Assembly (NCBI GenBank): GCA_043228905.1
Contig: JBHGNT010000002.1
Location: 6,696,001-6,760,000 of the forward strand
DNA: 64,000 bases
Direction: 5' to 3'
DNA from: Azolla caroliniana
Taxonomy: Eukaryota > Polypodiophyta
Shown here one piece after another: positions 21,317 to 32,017 of this stretch (its first letter is position 1; the number at the start of each line of letters is the position of its first letter). The position numbers and the translations under genes were made by a program. The notes under the pieces are model-generated. The model worked only from the letters and a program-made list of their open reading frames with translations. It ran no database searches and was not told the DNA's origin.

Positions 21317-22211
21317 TGTCATAGTGTAATTCGCACACTACGTGAAAAATTACATTTTTGGTCTCTCCGGATAGGACATGGAGTACCCGGTGAGAACCGG
21401 AAGAAGGAACTGATAAGGACCGAAACCGGTAAGGAGACTCGGCAAGAGCTGGATGCAGAAGGCCGATGAGAGTCAGTGAGAAACGGACGAAGAGATCGGT
21501 AAGGAGGTCCCGATAAGAACCGGACAAAGAAAACTAGCAAGCACCGGATGAAGCAGAACCGGAAAGAGCCGGATGAAGAAGGCCGGTGAGAGTCTCTCAC
21601 CGGATGTAGAGACATATTTGTAAATAGAAGAAAGTATAAAAATATATATATTACATGCATAGGGCAAGATTCGAACCTTGCACCTCCATGTTAATAATGT
21701 TAAGCCTTATCATTATACTAGCGTATTATGAATTTTAAAGTTATACTAAACTTTATCCCATGTAAAATTTCTAGACATGCATGGTACAAAAAGTTATTCA
21801 TGCGTAGACACTCGAGTTAAAAGAAAAGATGAGATAGAAAGCTAATCATGCACATGCAATGTGCATGACAACTAAAGATAGGAAAAGCATGATGCTTGCA
21901 TGTGATAAACTTAGACTCTTCCAACAATATATAAGGAAGAGAGAAAGATGTATAGATGTTGTTGATTATTTTACAAGGGTTGATTAATATAATATAATCG
22001 TGGGATCCACGAATTTGCTAACTATTATTCTCTCTTAATTTGAGTACTCACTAATACACTATACTCGTGGGATTCACGAGTTTTGCATATCTTTCTTTCT
22101 CACAATATATTTCACATTCTTAATTGCCTTAGAATTTTCCTTCCTCCTAGTCCAAAACCCCAGTGGTTCCCACCCGACTCACGCAACGATCCTGAGCCGA
22201 AAGGCACGACA
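21317..22211 (+). repeat. GypA 5' LTR (895 bp)
   Basis: It starts TGTCATAGTGTAATTCGC and ends GGCACGACA. A TATA-like ATATATAAGGAAG lies near 21927. Repeats of CATGCA/GTGCATG occur at 21840-21900. A tRNA-like stretch in reverse orientation lies at 21661-21723. The PBS follows after four bases (CAAG). Confidence 0.88.
21661..21723 (-). other. tRNA-like segment inside the GypA LTR
   Basis: On the minus strand, TAGTATAATGATAAGG (A-box-like D arm) is followed about 30 bases later by GGTTCGAATCT (B-box-like T arm, flanked by GCAA and TTGC that can pair). The same segment is in the 3' LTR (28646-28708), and a mutated form is in the solo LTR (25761-25824). It lacks acceptor-stem pairing and a sensible anticodon arm, so it is a tRNA-derived fossil or a Pol III promoter, not a tRNA gene. 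Confidence 0.5.
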
Positions 22212-22215
22212 CAAG

Positions 22216-22233
22216 TGGTGAACCCGACGTGAA
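22216..22233 (+). other. GypA primer-binding site (tRNA-Trp type)
   Basis: TGGTGAACCCGACGTGAA is, from memory of plant tRNA-Trp (3' end …TTCACGTCGGGTTCACCA), an 18-base perfect complement. The same site follows the LTRs of GypR, GypC, GagA, GagB and, with changes, GypB. Confidence 0.8.
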
Positions 22234-22278
22234 CACGGGTGGCAAGGAGGTAAAAAATCAACCGGAGGCTAAAAACAT

Positions 22279-23416
22279 GATGATAATGTTTGAGCGGATG
22301 CTTCAGGAACAACGTGCGATGTCGGAGATAGCGGCGGCAGTAGAGCGGCTCGTGCAACGGATCGGGTAATTCAACGGAAAGGACGTATCACGCTATCTTC
22401 GGGACTACAAGGCGAAAATGCTACGATGCGGGATTTCGGAAGGACTGCAAGTGGCATCCTTCAACCGGGTGGCTACCGACGGGCTTCAAGCAAGTATCCA
22501 CGGGCTACGACAACAAAATCCGACGTGGGAAGTGTTTGAAGAGGCGCTAAAGACCACGTTCACTATCGAGGACTCCTCCAAGGCAACGCGGAGAGGATTC
22601 GAGGATTGGGTAGAAACGCCGGACAAGGGGATGAAGGTCCTCGATGTGTTCTCGGCATTCGAAAGTCGGTTCGGGAGGTTGTCTGTGAGAGATCAAGCTA
22701 TCCTCTCACCGGACAAAGTTATCATGTTCTTACGAGCCGTAGACGTCCGGGACCGGAAGGATCTTGGAGTGCTTCTAGAGGACACGAATACCGTGAGTGG
22801 CCTCACCGAAACATGGGAAAGCGTGCGGGATATCCTCACACGATACACAAAGAGGGGGCAATGGCTTACCAACGAAGAAAAGAGGGTTTCAGAACCGATT
22901 CCGAAACCGAGATCCGGATTGGAAGACCATCAACCGCGGGCTCGGGAAGCTACAACTGAGAAGGGAATCGACGCAACTACGGTGGAGCAGTTGCTGAAGG
23001 AGATGGAGAATCTAAAAATTGCGATGGTGAAGAAGTCGAATGACCATCCCACAAGTTCCAAGTATATGGACCGTCGATGCATATGGTGCGATAGCACCAA
23101 ACATGATCGGAGGGATTGCGACGAGCACAAGGAAGCGCTACGACAGGATCTTATCTACTACGAGGGAAATTGGATTCATTCGATGGACTCTCAGAAGCTG
23201 CTCCGACCGAACTTCCGAAAAGGTGGCATGAAGAAGGTCCTAGAGGAGGAAATAGCGGCGAAGAACAATTACGCGACAACCGCGGGAATACGTGTCGGGG
23301 AGTCATCGGGAGCAAAGGTGTATTTTTGGTCGGAAGTGCTAGAGAACACCGAGAAAACCGACTCTAACGAGATCCGAAGCACCGCGGAAGGCATCCAGGA
23401 AGCTACGGGATGGGAA
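22279..23416 (+). pseudogene. GypA gag
   Basis: The likely start is ATG 22277-22279 or an ATG just after it. A TAA at 22367-22369 interrupts what should be the GRFNGKDV motif. The retrotransposon gag domain continues from 22370 (SRYLRDYKAKML, WEVFEEALKTTF, VRDQAILSPDKVIMFLRAVD). A Cx2Cx4Hx4C zinc knuckle CIWCDSTKHDRRDC covers 23078-23119. The segment MKKVLEEEIA...GIQEATGWE closes the frame at TAG 23417. The short knuckle spacing is shared with GypR. Confidence 0.8.
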
Positions 23417-23420
23417 TAGT

Positions 23421-24360
23421 GTGTTTGCTTTATGCCAATTGCATGAAGTGTATGTAGATGAGAAGCGATGGTGCACGGATGAGGCGGCTGGTCCATCAAA
23501 GACACCGGGAAGCTGGAACTCCGGAGGTAAGGGAAAAGAAAAGATGATTACGGCATTCAAGCTCGCCTCGGACATCGAACAACAAACGGATTTGAAAAAG
23601 GTGTTCGAGGAGAGAATCCTCGATAGCCGGGTAGATTTTTTGCCTCGAGAATTACTCGGAATAGAGAGGGAGTTTCACGATCTTCTTGTGGATCTTGTGA
23701 AGAGAAAAAGGAAAAGTACGGAGGAGAACGCTCCAAGGGTGAATGCAAATACCGTTCTAATGAGTGACACCGAATTGGAGGACGAAATACCGAATTCTCA
23801 CTAGACAAAGCCACACTGGGCATGCGCAACTACGGAGACTCCGGTCCGAATCGGTAACATCAAAGAACCCATGCTAGCATTGATTGATCACGGATCGGAG
23901 ATCAACTTGATGTCCAAGGAATTCTACTGAAAGGGTTAGTGGCCTATTAACATGAATCATGGGTGGAAGATCCGGGCGGCCACTAAAGCAACGGAAGATC
24001 TATTTGGGACTTGTCTGGATGTGACAGTGAAGATCGGGGATGTCGAGATCAACCAAAATTTCTTCGTACAAGACGAGGTCTCACACTCCGTGATCCTCGG
24101 GCAACCTTTTATCACGGCATCACGGATGGAGACGAAGGTGCTCGATAGCGGTGCGGCTTTTGTGCGAATTCGGAGCCAAAACAGAGGGAAATCCGTCCAA
24201 TTCCTAACAGTGCCGGCAAATCATGAAAGGAACAAGAGAGAGCTCTTTGTCCCAAAAAAGAATGGATTTTTAGAGCGGACTGTTGTGGAGTGGGGAAGTG
24301 ATAGTCCGGGTGGAGTCGGTCGAGATGCACGAGATCATTGTGAAAATGGGGCCGTATGCG
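23421..24360 (+). pseudogene. GypA linker and aspartic protease
   Basis: In a different frame from gag: a basic/acidic linker (LKKVFEERILDSRVDFLPRELL) and then the protease region. The active site reads LIDHGSEINLMS (Asp codon 23886-23888), a DHGS in place of the common DSGS/DTGA. VILGQPFIT and METKVLDSGAAF follow, the flap and C-terminal strands. Stops at 23802, near 23928 and near 23938 break it. Confidence 0.75.
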
Positions 24361-25653
24361 CTCCGCAAAGAAGAAGCAATGGTAAGTACGACATACAAGA
24401 CCGTGGAGAAGAAAGTGAAACCGGCCGCGGAACCGTTACCCGCAGATAGCGAACAAAAGAGGAAAGAAGTCTCGGGGGATCCGACACTTCGGAATTCCAT
24501 GGATATGAGACATGCCTTCACGGATGAGACCCGGAAGAAACTTTGGATCTGTGGAGGTGGGTTCCTATTAAAGAATGAAGAAGAACGATTCCGTGGGATG
24601 CTAGAGCGACATGGGAGAGCATTTGCATTTACATCGAAAGAAATAGGATGCACTAACCCGAAGATAGTGGAGCTGATGGTGATCTTCACGATTGACCATG
24701 TACCGTGGAACCTGAAGCCGATTCCAGTGCCACGGGTGCATATTCCGAAAATCATCGACTTGCTCAAGGAGAAGGTGGTGATGGCGATTCTAGAGCCATC
24801 AAGTGCTCCGTACTCAAATCGATGGTTTACGGTTCTGAAGAAGAATGGGTCACTCCGATTTATTCAAGATTTGCAACTGGTGAACAAGGTCACGATCCGG
24901 AACTCCGGAGTCGGTCCGATAGTGGACGAATTTGCGGAAGCATTTTCCGGTCGCCGATATACTCCATCAGAGACCTGTACTCTGGATATGACCAATTCCA
25001 ACTAGTTGTGAAGAACCGAGACATCACTACCATGCGGACACCGATAGGATTAGTCCGGATGTGTACGCTACCACAAGGTGCGACGAACTCAGTCGCACAT
25101 ATGATGAATACGATGAACAAGGTGCTCCGGGATTGCATACCGGAGATAATGATGCCGTTCCTAGATGACATTCCGATGAAAGGATGTGCAGTGGAAGAAA
25201 AAGATGAAGCTATGGATGAACGGGGATGCCGAAGGTTTGTAGTCAACCATATCCATGATTGTGAGAAAGTGTTACGGAAGTTAGAAGATGTGCATCTAAC
25301 ACTTTCCGGAGAGAAATCAACATTCGGACAAGAAGAAATATTGGTAGTCGGACATCTATGTGGGCCCTACGGCCGAAGACCGTCACCAACCAAGATCGAT
25401 GCAATTCAAGCTATGAAAGAAGTATGTGAGTCACAATCCGAAGTTCGAAGGTTTCTGGGAGCATGTGCATTCTACCACATATGGATTTCGCACTATGGAC
25501 ATATAGCGGACCCACTCTATCACTTGTTGCAGAAGGATAAGAAGTTTGAATGGAAACCGGAGCATACCAAAGCCATGAAGAAGCTCAAGAAATCACTATG
25601 GAGGGCAGAAGCACTAAAGAATCCGAGCTATGACCAACCGATCATAGTAACGG
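24283..25653 (+). pseudogene. GypA reverse transcriptase, one frameshift
   Basis: RT with PWNLKPIPVPRVHIPKI, PYSNRWFTVLKKNGSLRF, DLQLVNKVTIRN, DLYSGYDQFQL, LPQGATNSVAHM and the catalytic FLDD at 25158-25169 (PFLDDIPMKG). The frame changes near 24955, at AFSGRR. The thumb/connection (FGQEEILVVGHLCGPYG, EVRRFLGACAFYHIWI) runs to PIIVTV, where the solo LTR at 25654 splits it from RNase H. Intact, it would copy element RNA into DNA. Confidence 0.85.
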
Positions 25654-26357
25654 TGTCGTAGTGTATTCCACACACTACGTAAAAACCATAAAATAATATA
25701 TCCGAATTTAGATACATATAAATAAATAAATAATATATCAAAAGAATTTATCACATGCATAGGGCAAGATTCAAACATTGCACCTCCACCTAGATAAACC
25801 CCAACTTTACCATTGTAATAACTTATCTTTAGTGTTATAAATATAGATTTAATACGTATAAGACCTTTATTTACACATACCTTTATTAAAAGGTAAAAAT
25901 CATGTATTCTTTAGAGTGTGAATATTTTATTTACACGTGACATTAAAAGTGACTCATGCACATCTAGCGTGCACGAGCCCTATATTTAGGAAATGACAAA
26001 ACATCACATGCACATTTAGTGTGCATGGGCACTTTAGGTGAAAAAGCATGAAGCCATGCTTAGCCTCTTCCATCTTTATATAAGGAGGAGAAAAATATGT
26101 ATATGGTTGTTGATTAATATACAAGGTTGGATCAATCTAATATATTCGTGGGATTCACGAATTTTGCCATCCAATTGCTCTTATAATCTAAATATTGTTT
26201 TAATTACACTAAACTCGTGGGAATCACGAGATTGCTATCTTACTTCTCTTTCCACTATTCATATCTAGCCTTAAGTTGTATTCCTCTTCCTCCTAGTCAA
26301 AAACCTCGGCGGTTCCCACCCGACTCACGCAACGATCCGGAGCCGAAGGGCACGACA
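25654..26357 (+). repeat. Solo LTR (704 bp) nested in GypA pol
   Basis: It starts TGTCGTAGTGTATTCCACAC and ends GGGCACGACA, the same tips and internal marks (CGTGGGATTCACGA, GGTTCCCACCCGACTC) as the GypA LTR but clearly diverged. It is flanked by ACGG (25650-25653) and ATGG (26358-26361), a 4-bp duplication with one CpG transition. Removing it rejoins PIIVTV to DTSTTGIGWV, the RT/RNase H junction. It belongs to a sister family. Confidence 0.88.
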
Positions 26358-26358
26358 A

Positions 26359-26942
26359 TGGTTGACACAAGTACAACCGGAATCGGATGGGTCATCAATC
26401 AAGCCGATCCGGAAGATTCACGATATCCGATCCGATTCGGAGCAAATGTTCTCAACGAAAGGCAACGCGGATATGCACAAGTTAAAAGAGAATTATGGGG
26501 AGTTGTGTTGGCAATCAAATCGAATCGAGATTATTTGATCGGAGCCGAAGTAGTGATCGAAACAGATTGTCTTCCAATACTCGGGATGATGCGGTGTTGC
26601 ACGATACCGGATGTGGCTATGCTAAGATGGATTGCATATGTTAAGTCACTTAATCCGGAGGTTAGACACATCTCCGGAAAAGACAACGCTGTAGCGGATA
26701 TGCTATCAAGGGCGCGGTTCGGAAATGACATAACCGAATCCAATAATGAAGAAGTTTCTGAAGACTACTTTGCTTCGGAGCACATATGCCGGGTGGACGT
26801 AATCCAAGAATTCCGGGAAGAAGAATACGAGGGAGAAAGCTTGTTGATCGGGAAAATGCTACGAGAAATCGAGGAATCATTGGACAATAAAGAAAAGAGA
26901 GTTGAGATCGAAGTAAGAAACAGCAAGTCCGAAAGTTCTTGA
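26359..26942 (+). pseudogene. GypA RNase H and connector
   Basis: RNase H degrades the RNA of the RNA/DNA hybrid. Motifs: VDTSTTGIGWVINQ (first Asp), NERQRGYAQVKRELWGVV (Glu), IETDCLPILGM (Asp), KDNAVADMLSRA (final Asp and LSR signature). The segment is open from after the solo LTR to a TGA at 26940, then changes frame into the integrase zinc domain. The ATG at 26359 is within the domain; the true protein comes from upstream pol. Confidence 0.85.
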
Positions 26943-28246
26943 AAAATGGATTTTTATGGAGGGAGCCGAAAAGATCGGGTGGCATACCACTTCGAGTAGT
27001 CGGGACAAAAGAGCAACGAAACCAGGTAATGTCCGAATTTCACGAATCTGATTGGGTTGGACATCGGGGAACATGGGCAACATTTGGGAAGATCAAGCAA
27101 AGATATTGGTGGAAAAATATGTACAAAGATGTCGCAGAGTTCACGGAAAGCTGCGAGAAGTGTCAAATCTACTCCGGAGTTCGACACCAAGATGAGTTAC
27201 ATCCGACATTCTCACTGACAATCAACTTCAAATGGATGGTCGACATTGTAGCCATGCCAACCGGGATCGGACAAAAGAAGTACTTGGTATTAGCTCGGGA
27301 AGATCTCACAAATCAAGTAGAAGGTCGGGCGCTACGAAGAAAAACGTGCTCTGCGGTATGACAATTTCTTTTGGAAGAAGTGTTTTGCAGGTACGGGTGC
27401 GTAGGAAGAGTGATTGTGGATCGGGGAGAACTTGACTCTGATAAAGCTAGGGGATTCTTCGCCAAACATGGAGTTCGGTGAACACTAACAACGGCATACA
27501 ATCCGGAAGCCAACGAGAAGGTCGAGCGAGGACATAGTCCGATCGTCAAAGCACTTGCCAAAGCATGCGACGGAAGGGTGAAGGATTGACCGCAGATGCT
27601 TCCGTATGCACTATGGGCGGATCGGACGACGCATAGCTCCGTAACCGGTTACATGCCGACAAAACTCATGACCGGACAAGCACCGGTAATGCCGACAGAA
27701 ACTGCAATCGCGACATGGACAATGCTACCATGGAAGGAAGAGATGAGGTGGGAAGAACTACTAGCGGTCCGGATACGACAACTGGAGGGAAGACCGGAAG
27801 ACATAGCGGAAGCAATACGCCGACAACAAGAAGCGCGATTCCGGAATAAAAGCCGGTTCGACACAAAGCACCGACTACGACCGCGGAAGATTGAAGAAGG
27901 AGATTGGGTGATTGTCTACGAAAATAGTTTGGATCATCAACATACAACGATGCGGAAGTTCACGAAAAGGTGGTTCAGGCCATACAGGTTCGGAAAGTTT
28001 TCGACAACGGAACTTACCGACTATGCGAGTTGGATGGAACAATGCTACGAGTGCCTATAGCCGGGAAACGGGTGAAGATTTTCAAGAAGCGGACTGATGA
28101 AGAACCCTATGTGATCCTAAACAAGACCGACCAGAAGGAGCAATTAGACGAAGATCGCGGTGATGCGGAAAGCGAAGAAAGTGGATTAGAACTCATAGTT
28201 GACTTAAGGGGAGAATCGGAGGAAGCTTCGGATGAAGGTGAATAGC
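26939..28246 (+). pseudogene. GypA integrase, frameshifted
   Basis: HHCC zinc domain: FHESDWVGHRG (two His) and CEKC, then the core WMVDIVAMP (Asp 1). It changes frame near 27360 to VDRGELDSDKARGFF (Asp 2) and NEKVERGHSPIV (Glu). A tail from 27596 (ALWADRTTHSSVTGYMP) runs to a C-terminal β domain split by another frameshift near 27985 (YRLCELDGTMLRVPIAGKRV in the frame of 27970-28245). No chromodomain is present. Stops at 27358, near 27480 and near 27588 also interrupt it. Confidence 0.85.
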
Positions 28247-28286
28247 AAGCATCGGGGACTTCGGCACATACCGGAGGATGTGCAGG

Positions 28287-28301
28287 TTAGGAGGGGACGA
28301 G
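28287..28301 (+). other. GypA polypurine tract
   Basis: TAGGAGGGGACGAG stands directly before the 3' LTR. GagB has the comparable TAGGTGGGGGCGGA, and GagA GATGGGGCTGGA, at the same position, a link between these families. Confidence 0.7.
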
Positions 28302-29170
28302 TGTCGTACTGTAATTCGCACACTACGTGAAAAATTACATTTTTGGTCTCTCCGGATAGGACATGGAGTACCCTGTGAGAACCGAAAGAAGGAATCGGTA
28401 AGGACCGAAACCGGTAAGGAGACCCGGCAAGAGCCGGATGAAGAAGGCCGGTGAGAGTCGGTGAGAAATGGACGAAGAGATCGGTAAGGAGGTCCCGATA
28501 AGAACCAGACAAAGAAAACTAGCAAGCACCGGATGAAGCAGAACCGGAAAGAGCCGAATGAAGAAGGCCGGTGAGAGTCTCTCACCGGATGAAGAGACAT
28601 ATTTGTAAATAGAAGAAAGTATAAAAATATATATATTACATGCATAGGGCAAGATTCGAACCTTGCACCTCCATGTTAATAATGTTAAGCCTTATCATTA
28701 TACTAGCGTATTATGAATTTTAAAGTTATACTAAACTTTATCCCATGTAAAATTTCTAGACATGCATGGTACAAAAAGTTATTCATGCGTAAACACTCGA
28801 GTTAAAAGAAAAGATGAGATAGAAAGCTAATCATGCACATGCAGTGTGCATGAAAACTAAAGATAGGAAAAGCATGATGCTTGCATGTGATAAATTTAGA
28901 CTCTTCCAATACTATATAAGGAAGAGAGAAAGATGTATAGATGTTGTTGATTATTTTACAAGGGTTGATTAATATAATATAATCGTGGGATCCACGAATT
29001 TGCTAACTATTATTCTCTCTTAATTTGAGTACTCACTAATACACTATACTCGTGGGATTCACGAGTTTTGCATATCTTTCTTTCTCACAATATATTTCAC
29101 ATTCTTAATTGCCTTAGAATTTTCCTTCCTCCTAGTCCAAAACCCCAGTGGTTCCCACCCGACTCACGCA
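28302..29170 (+). repeat. GypA 3' LTR, last 27 bp missing
   Basis: It starts TGTCGTACTGTAATTCGC and is collinear with the 5' LTR to CCGACTCACGCA. The 5' LTR then continues ACGATCCTGAGCCGAAAGGC to its end, while here unrelated coiled-coil-coding DNA begins. Substitutions against the 5' LTR are few, so the cut came after a fairly recent insertion. Confidence 0.88.
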
Positions 29171-29182
29171 AAACTCGCTGAG

Positions 29183-29520
29183 ATGGAGATAGAGAGGCTT
29201 CGTGCCGAACTCCGACAATCGTCGAATCATGAAACAGACATCCGAGCATGGCGCAGAAGAGCATTAAAGCACTGCATGAGAAGTTGGATGCCGAAATTTC
29301 GACTCACAAACAAGCAATCGAAGCGCTCAACAAGCTGACTGATGTCGTCAGTCGATCCGAAGTCATCATTCAAGAGTTGCATGAGGCCGAAACGAAAAAG
29401 CACCAGTGGTATGATGAACAAATCGAGAACAAGCGCCAGTTATCAAAAGAGATCCAAGAAGGATGGGATAAGGAGATGGGCCGATTAGAAGAATTGTGTG
29501 AAAAAGAGTCGAAGCTCTAG
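29183..29520 (+). pseudogene. Coiled-coil ORF remnant
   Basis: From ATG 29183 the frame reads a charged heptad-like helix (MEIERLRAELRQSSNHETDI...). Near 29268 the frame changes and continues as ALHEKLDAEISTHKQAIEAL to TAG 29518. Almost all Leu/Ile/Val spaced 3-4 apart among Glu/Lys, a typical coiled coil. I do not recognise the family. Downstream 29521-30190 has similar helical fragments broken by many stops. It may belong with the 20010-20795 ORF. Confidence 0.45.
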
Positions 29521-30192
29521 GAAGAGGTGAAATCACGGTACGAGATGCAAGCGGCCTGCAATAACAACAAAATCATAAAACCTCAAGACGGCCATCCAGG
29601 AAATGAGGGTGAGAACTGAGATGAACATCTAAAGAATCAAGGTCCTGCTAGCAATTAAAAGGGAGTGATTCACACGCCAGCTCACGAAGTCACTAGACCG
29701 AGGTTGGGCCGACTAGGTGAAGCAAGCAGTAGAGCTTCATACATATCAGGCCGACTAGGAGAATCGGCAAAAAGAAGGCATGGGATTTTACAAACTAAAT
29801 GAAGAGAGTATCACAACGATCTGAGAAGACCTTGTGCAAGACTATCAAGCCCTAGCCGACTGCCAGTCCGACGAAATCAAGCGGTTATTGGAGGAATTCG
29901 GCGACAACCAGATCAAAACATCGCTCGAACTCTAGGCATGAATACGAAAGCAAACAGGCGGAGCAAGGAGAAGGGACGGAAACCATAGTACTCCCCAACA
30001 GTGACTCTAGTGAGCATGCAGTGGAAGATAATGACGTCATAGCTACCCTACCCCCATACAACAAAATTTCGGACAACCGACGCTAGGAAGAAAACCATGC
30101 CAAAACTCAGACGAAAGATACGTCGCGGGAATAGAGTCAGGCAGAGAAGCCCCTCAACAATAATCCCTAGCCATTTTAGAGACATAGAGTAA

Positions 30193-30610
30193 TGTAAGCA
30201 TTAGATAAGGATGGAATATAGATCAATAGATAGATCTAGATAGAGAGGAGAAAGAAAGAAGGGTGTCGATCCACCCGACCACCCCCGAGCGAAGGGATCG
30301 AGACGGACTCGAGCCTCGATCGGCATCCCATACCACCACCTTGGCGTTGAGTCGTACCTGGTGCTAGCGCACTCGCTACAAGAGTTGAACCACTCATGAA
30401 CAACGTCTTGACGTAGTCAAGAGATGATGAAATGAGGTTAGCTAAGCCTCTTATTTATAGCGATACCCAAGGCCCCCAGCCATGTTCACACTTGGCCTAA
30501 TGGGTTGTCTTAATCCCGAGGATTAAAAGTAATCCTCCCCTTCTTTACACTCTTGTTTAACCCTCACACTTATCCACGTGTATAGAATACTACAGTAAAT
30601 TCTGACAACA
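30193..30610 (-). repeat. Old LTR related to the chromovirus LTR
   Basis: Shares CCACCCGACCACCCCCGAGC, CATCCCATACC, GTTAGCTAAGCCTC and the ATTTATA block with the LTR at 62336-62809, in the same (minus) orientation, but is much diverged. It starts TGTAAGCATT and ends GACAACA. I could not confirm a target duplication. From 30611 to 31090 I see nothing definite. Confidence 0.6.
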
Positions 30611-31089
30611 GGATATTATATGGTCATGCTCGTAACAAGCCAAGCCATGCAGAAGGAAACCAGGAACCAGGACAGAAAACCAAAGCCGAACTAGAGCTGG
30701 AAAAGATAGTCAGAGTTGAACCAACAGCCCAAACGGAGCCAACGAAGCCAACAGGCCGCACCGAACATGTCGTGCTAGATCTAATGCAGGAAGCCCCCAC
30801 TCCCCCAAAGACGCCTATCGTTGCCCCCATAGTCACGTGGGGCCAAGCATCCTGCAAATTTTCGATGACACATAGATTGCACTGTGGGTTCGACCGTGCA
30901 GGCAATGTACCATAGGCGTGCCATGTGTTGGCCGCCTCGGATGACCAAGTGAGAAAGGATGAAGAGGAAAAAGACAAGCGGACAGTCACGGCAAGGTGAA
31001 GAAGACGGTTGGGGCCAAAAAGCAATAAAGAAGAGAAAACGTAAAACGGCTAGGACTTTCATGAGGGACAACGGTTCACGATCTCTGCG

Positions 31090-31330
31090 TAACCGCCCAT
31101 GACCCTATATAAAGGGCATGGAAAACCTGTAAAAGAAATCTAATCGTAGTTTTTGTATAAATAGCTTTTGAATATAGAATTTGTTTGGTTATTTGTTGTA
31201 TCTCTATTCTGTGTTGAGTTGTATCTGTGTCGAGTCCGCGTACTCTGTGTGTAAAGCACGTACGAGTCGGTTGTAGCCGTCTTCATAAACCTCTACAGTC
31301 TCCACAATCGAGATACCTAGCACAATTCTT
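31090..31330 (+). repeat. LTR-like promoter fragment
   Basis: GACCCTATATAAAGGGCATGG (TATA at about 31105) is followed by a T-rich leader and GTCGGTTGTAGCCGTCTTC, the equivalent of CGGTTGTGGCCGAG at the ends of the CopA/CopB LTRs. No PBS follows; a decayed copia LTR is likely. Confidence 0.45.
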
Positions 31331-31549
31331 GCTCATAGTAACCCAGGCTACGAGTATGCCCCTTCGCACTCCTTCCCTAACCATGATACCTTTGAGCCGA
31401 ACCCTAAGGACCGAGGATTTGGCACCGTGTTACCCTTAGCCGGTAACAAGCTACATACCGAAGCTCCACAAAGCCGAAACGAACTTCTACGAGCATTGCT
31501 AATACGGGAAACAGGCATGTAGTCCACACTCAATCCATTATGAGACGGT

Positions 31550-31990
31550 ACGAAAGCCCCTAGAGCTGATCCACACCAACAACTGCAAGTCGATGCCCAA
31601 AATGTCTCTAGGTGGCTCCTAGTACTTCATCACAGTTGTTGATGATTGTACACGGAAGTTCTGGGCTTATTCGATTAAGTCCAAATACGAAGCGCTTGAA
31701 AGTTTCACTTGGTGGAAAAATAAATCTGAAACCGAAAATAAATCCCGTCATAAAGTGAAGACGCTGAGGTCGGACAATGGAGGTGAATACACCTCCAAAG
31801 CCTTCGAAAATAACTTGTCCAAAAAGGGGATCCAGAATCAGAAGATTGTTCCCTACACCCTGATGCAGAACGGTTAGATGAACCGATGAACCAGACCATC
31901 CATGAGAGAGTGACGACAATGCTCTAGCAAGGCGGACTAAAGTTGGAGTTCTGGGCCGAGACATTGCAGACAATGTTGTGGAGGATTCCA
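31550..31990 (+). pseudogene. Copia integrase remnant
   Basis: Recognisable pieces: KPLELIHTNN, YFITVVDDCTRKFWAY (core strand), KTLRSDNGGEYTSKAF (Asp) and MNRTxHERVT-like text, with at least four stops and the Glu motif lost. It is more diverged from CopA than CopB is. It ends near 31990, where the GypB LTR region starts. Confidence 0.7.
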
Positions 31991-32017
31991 GCCACTAGGA
32001 GAAAGGTCCATCGCTAC

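Larger units (their letters stand above)
21317..29170 (+). mobile_element. GypA: Ty3/gypsy retrotransposon
   Basis: Two related LTRs (895 bp and a 3' copy lacking its last 27 bp), tRNA-Trp-like PBS, gag, protease, RT, RNase H, integrase and a purine tract before the 3' LTR. It is preceded by ACGT (21313-21316). The right target copy cannot be seen because the 3' LTR is cut at 29170. The RT/integrase text (NKVTIRNSGVGPIVDEF, PQGATNSVAHMMN, FLDDIPMKG, GTMLRVPIAGKRVK) is unlike usual plant chromovirus, Tat or Athila elements and reminds me of Ty3 elements of fungi. Many stops and frameshifts; a solo LTR is inserted between RT and RNase H. Confidence 0.9.

Noticed and set aside
21661-21723. A functional tRNA gene
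   Set aside because: A and B boxes are present but the acceptor stem and anticodon arm do not pair; it occurs inside LTR copies.
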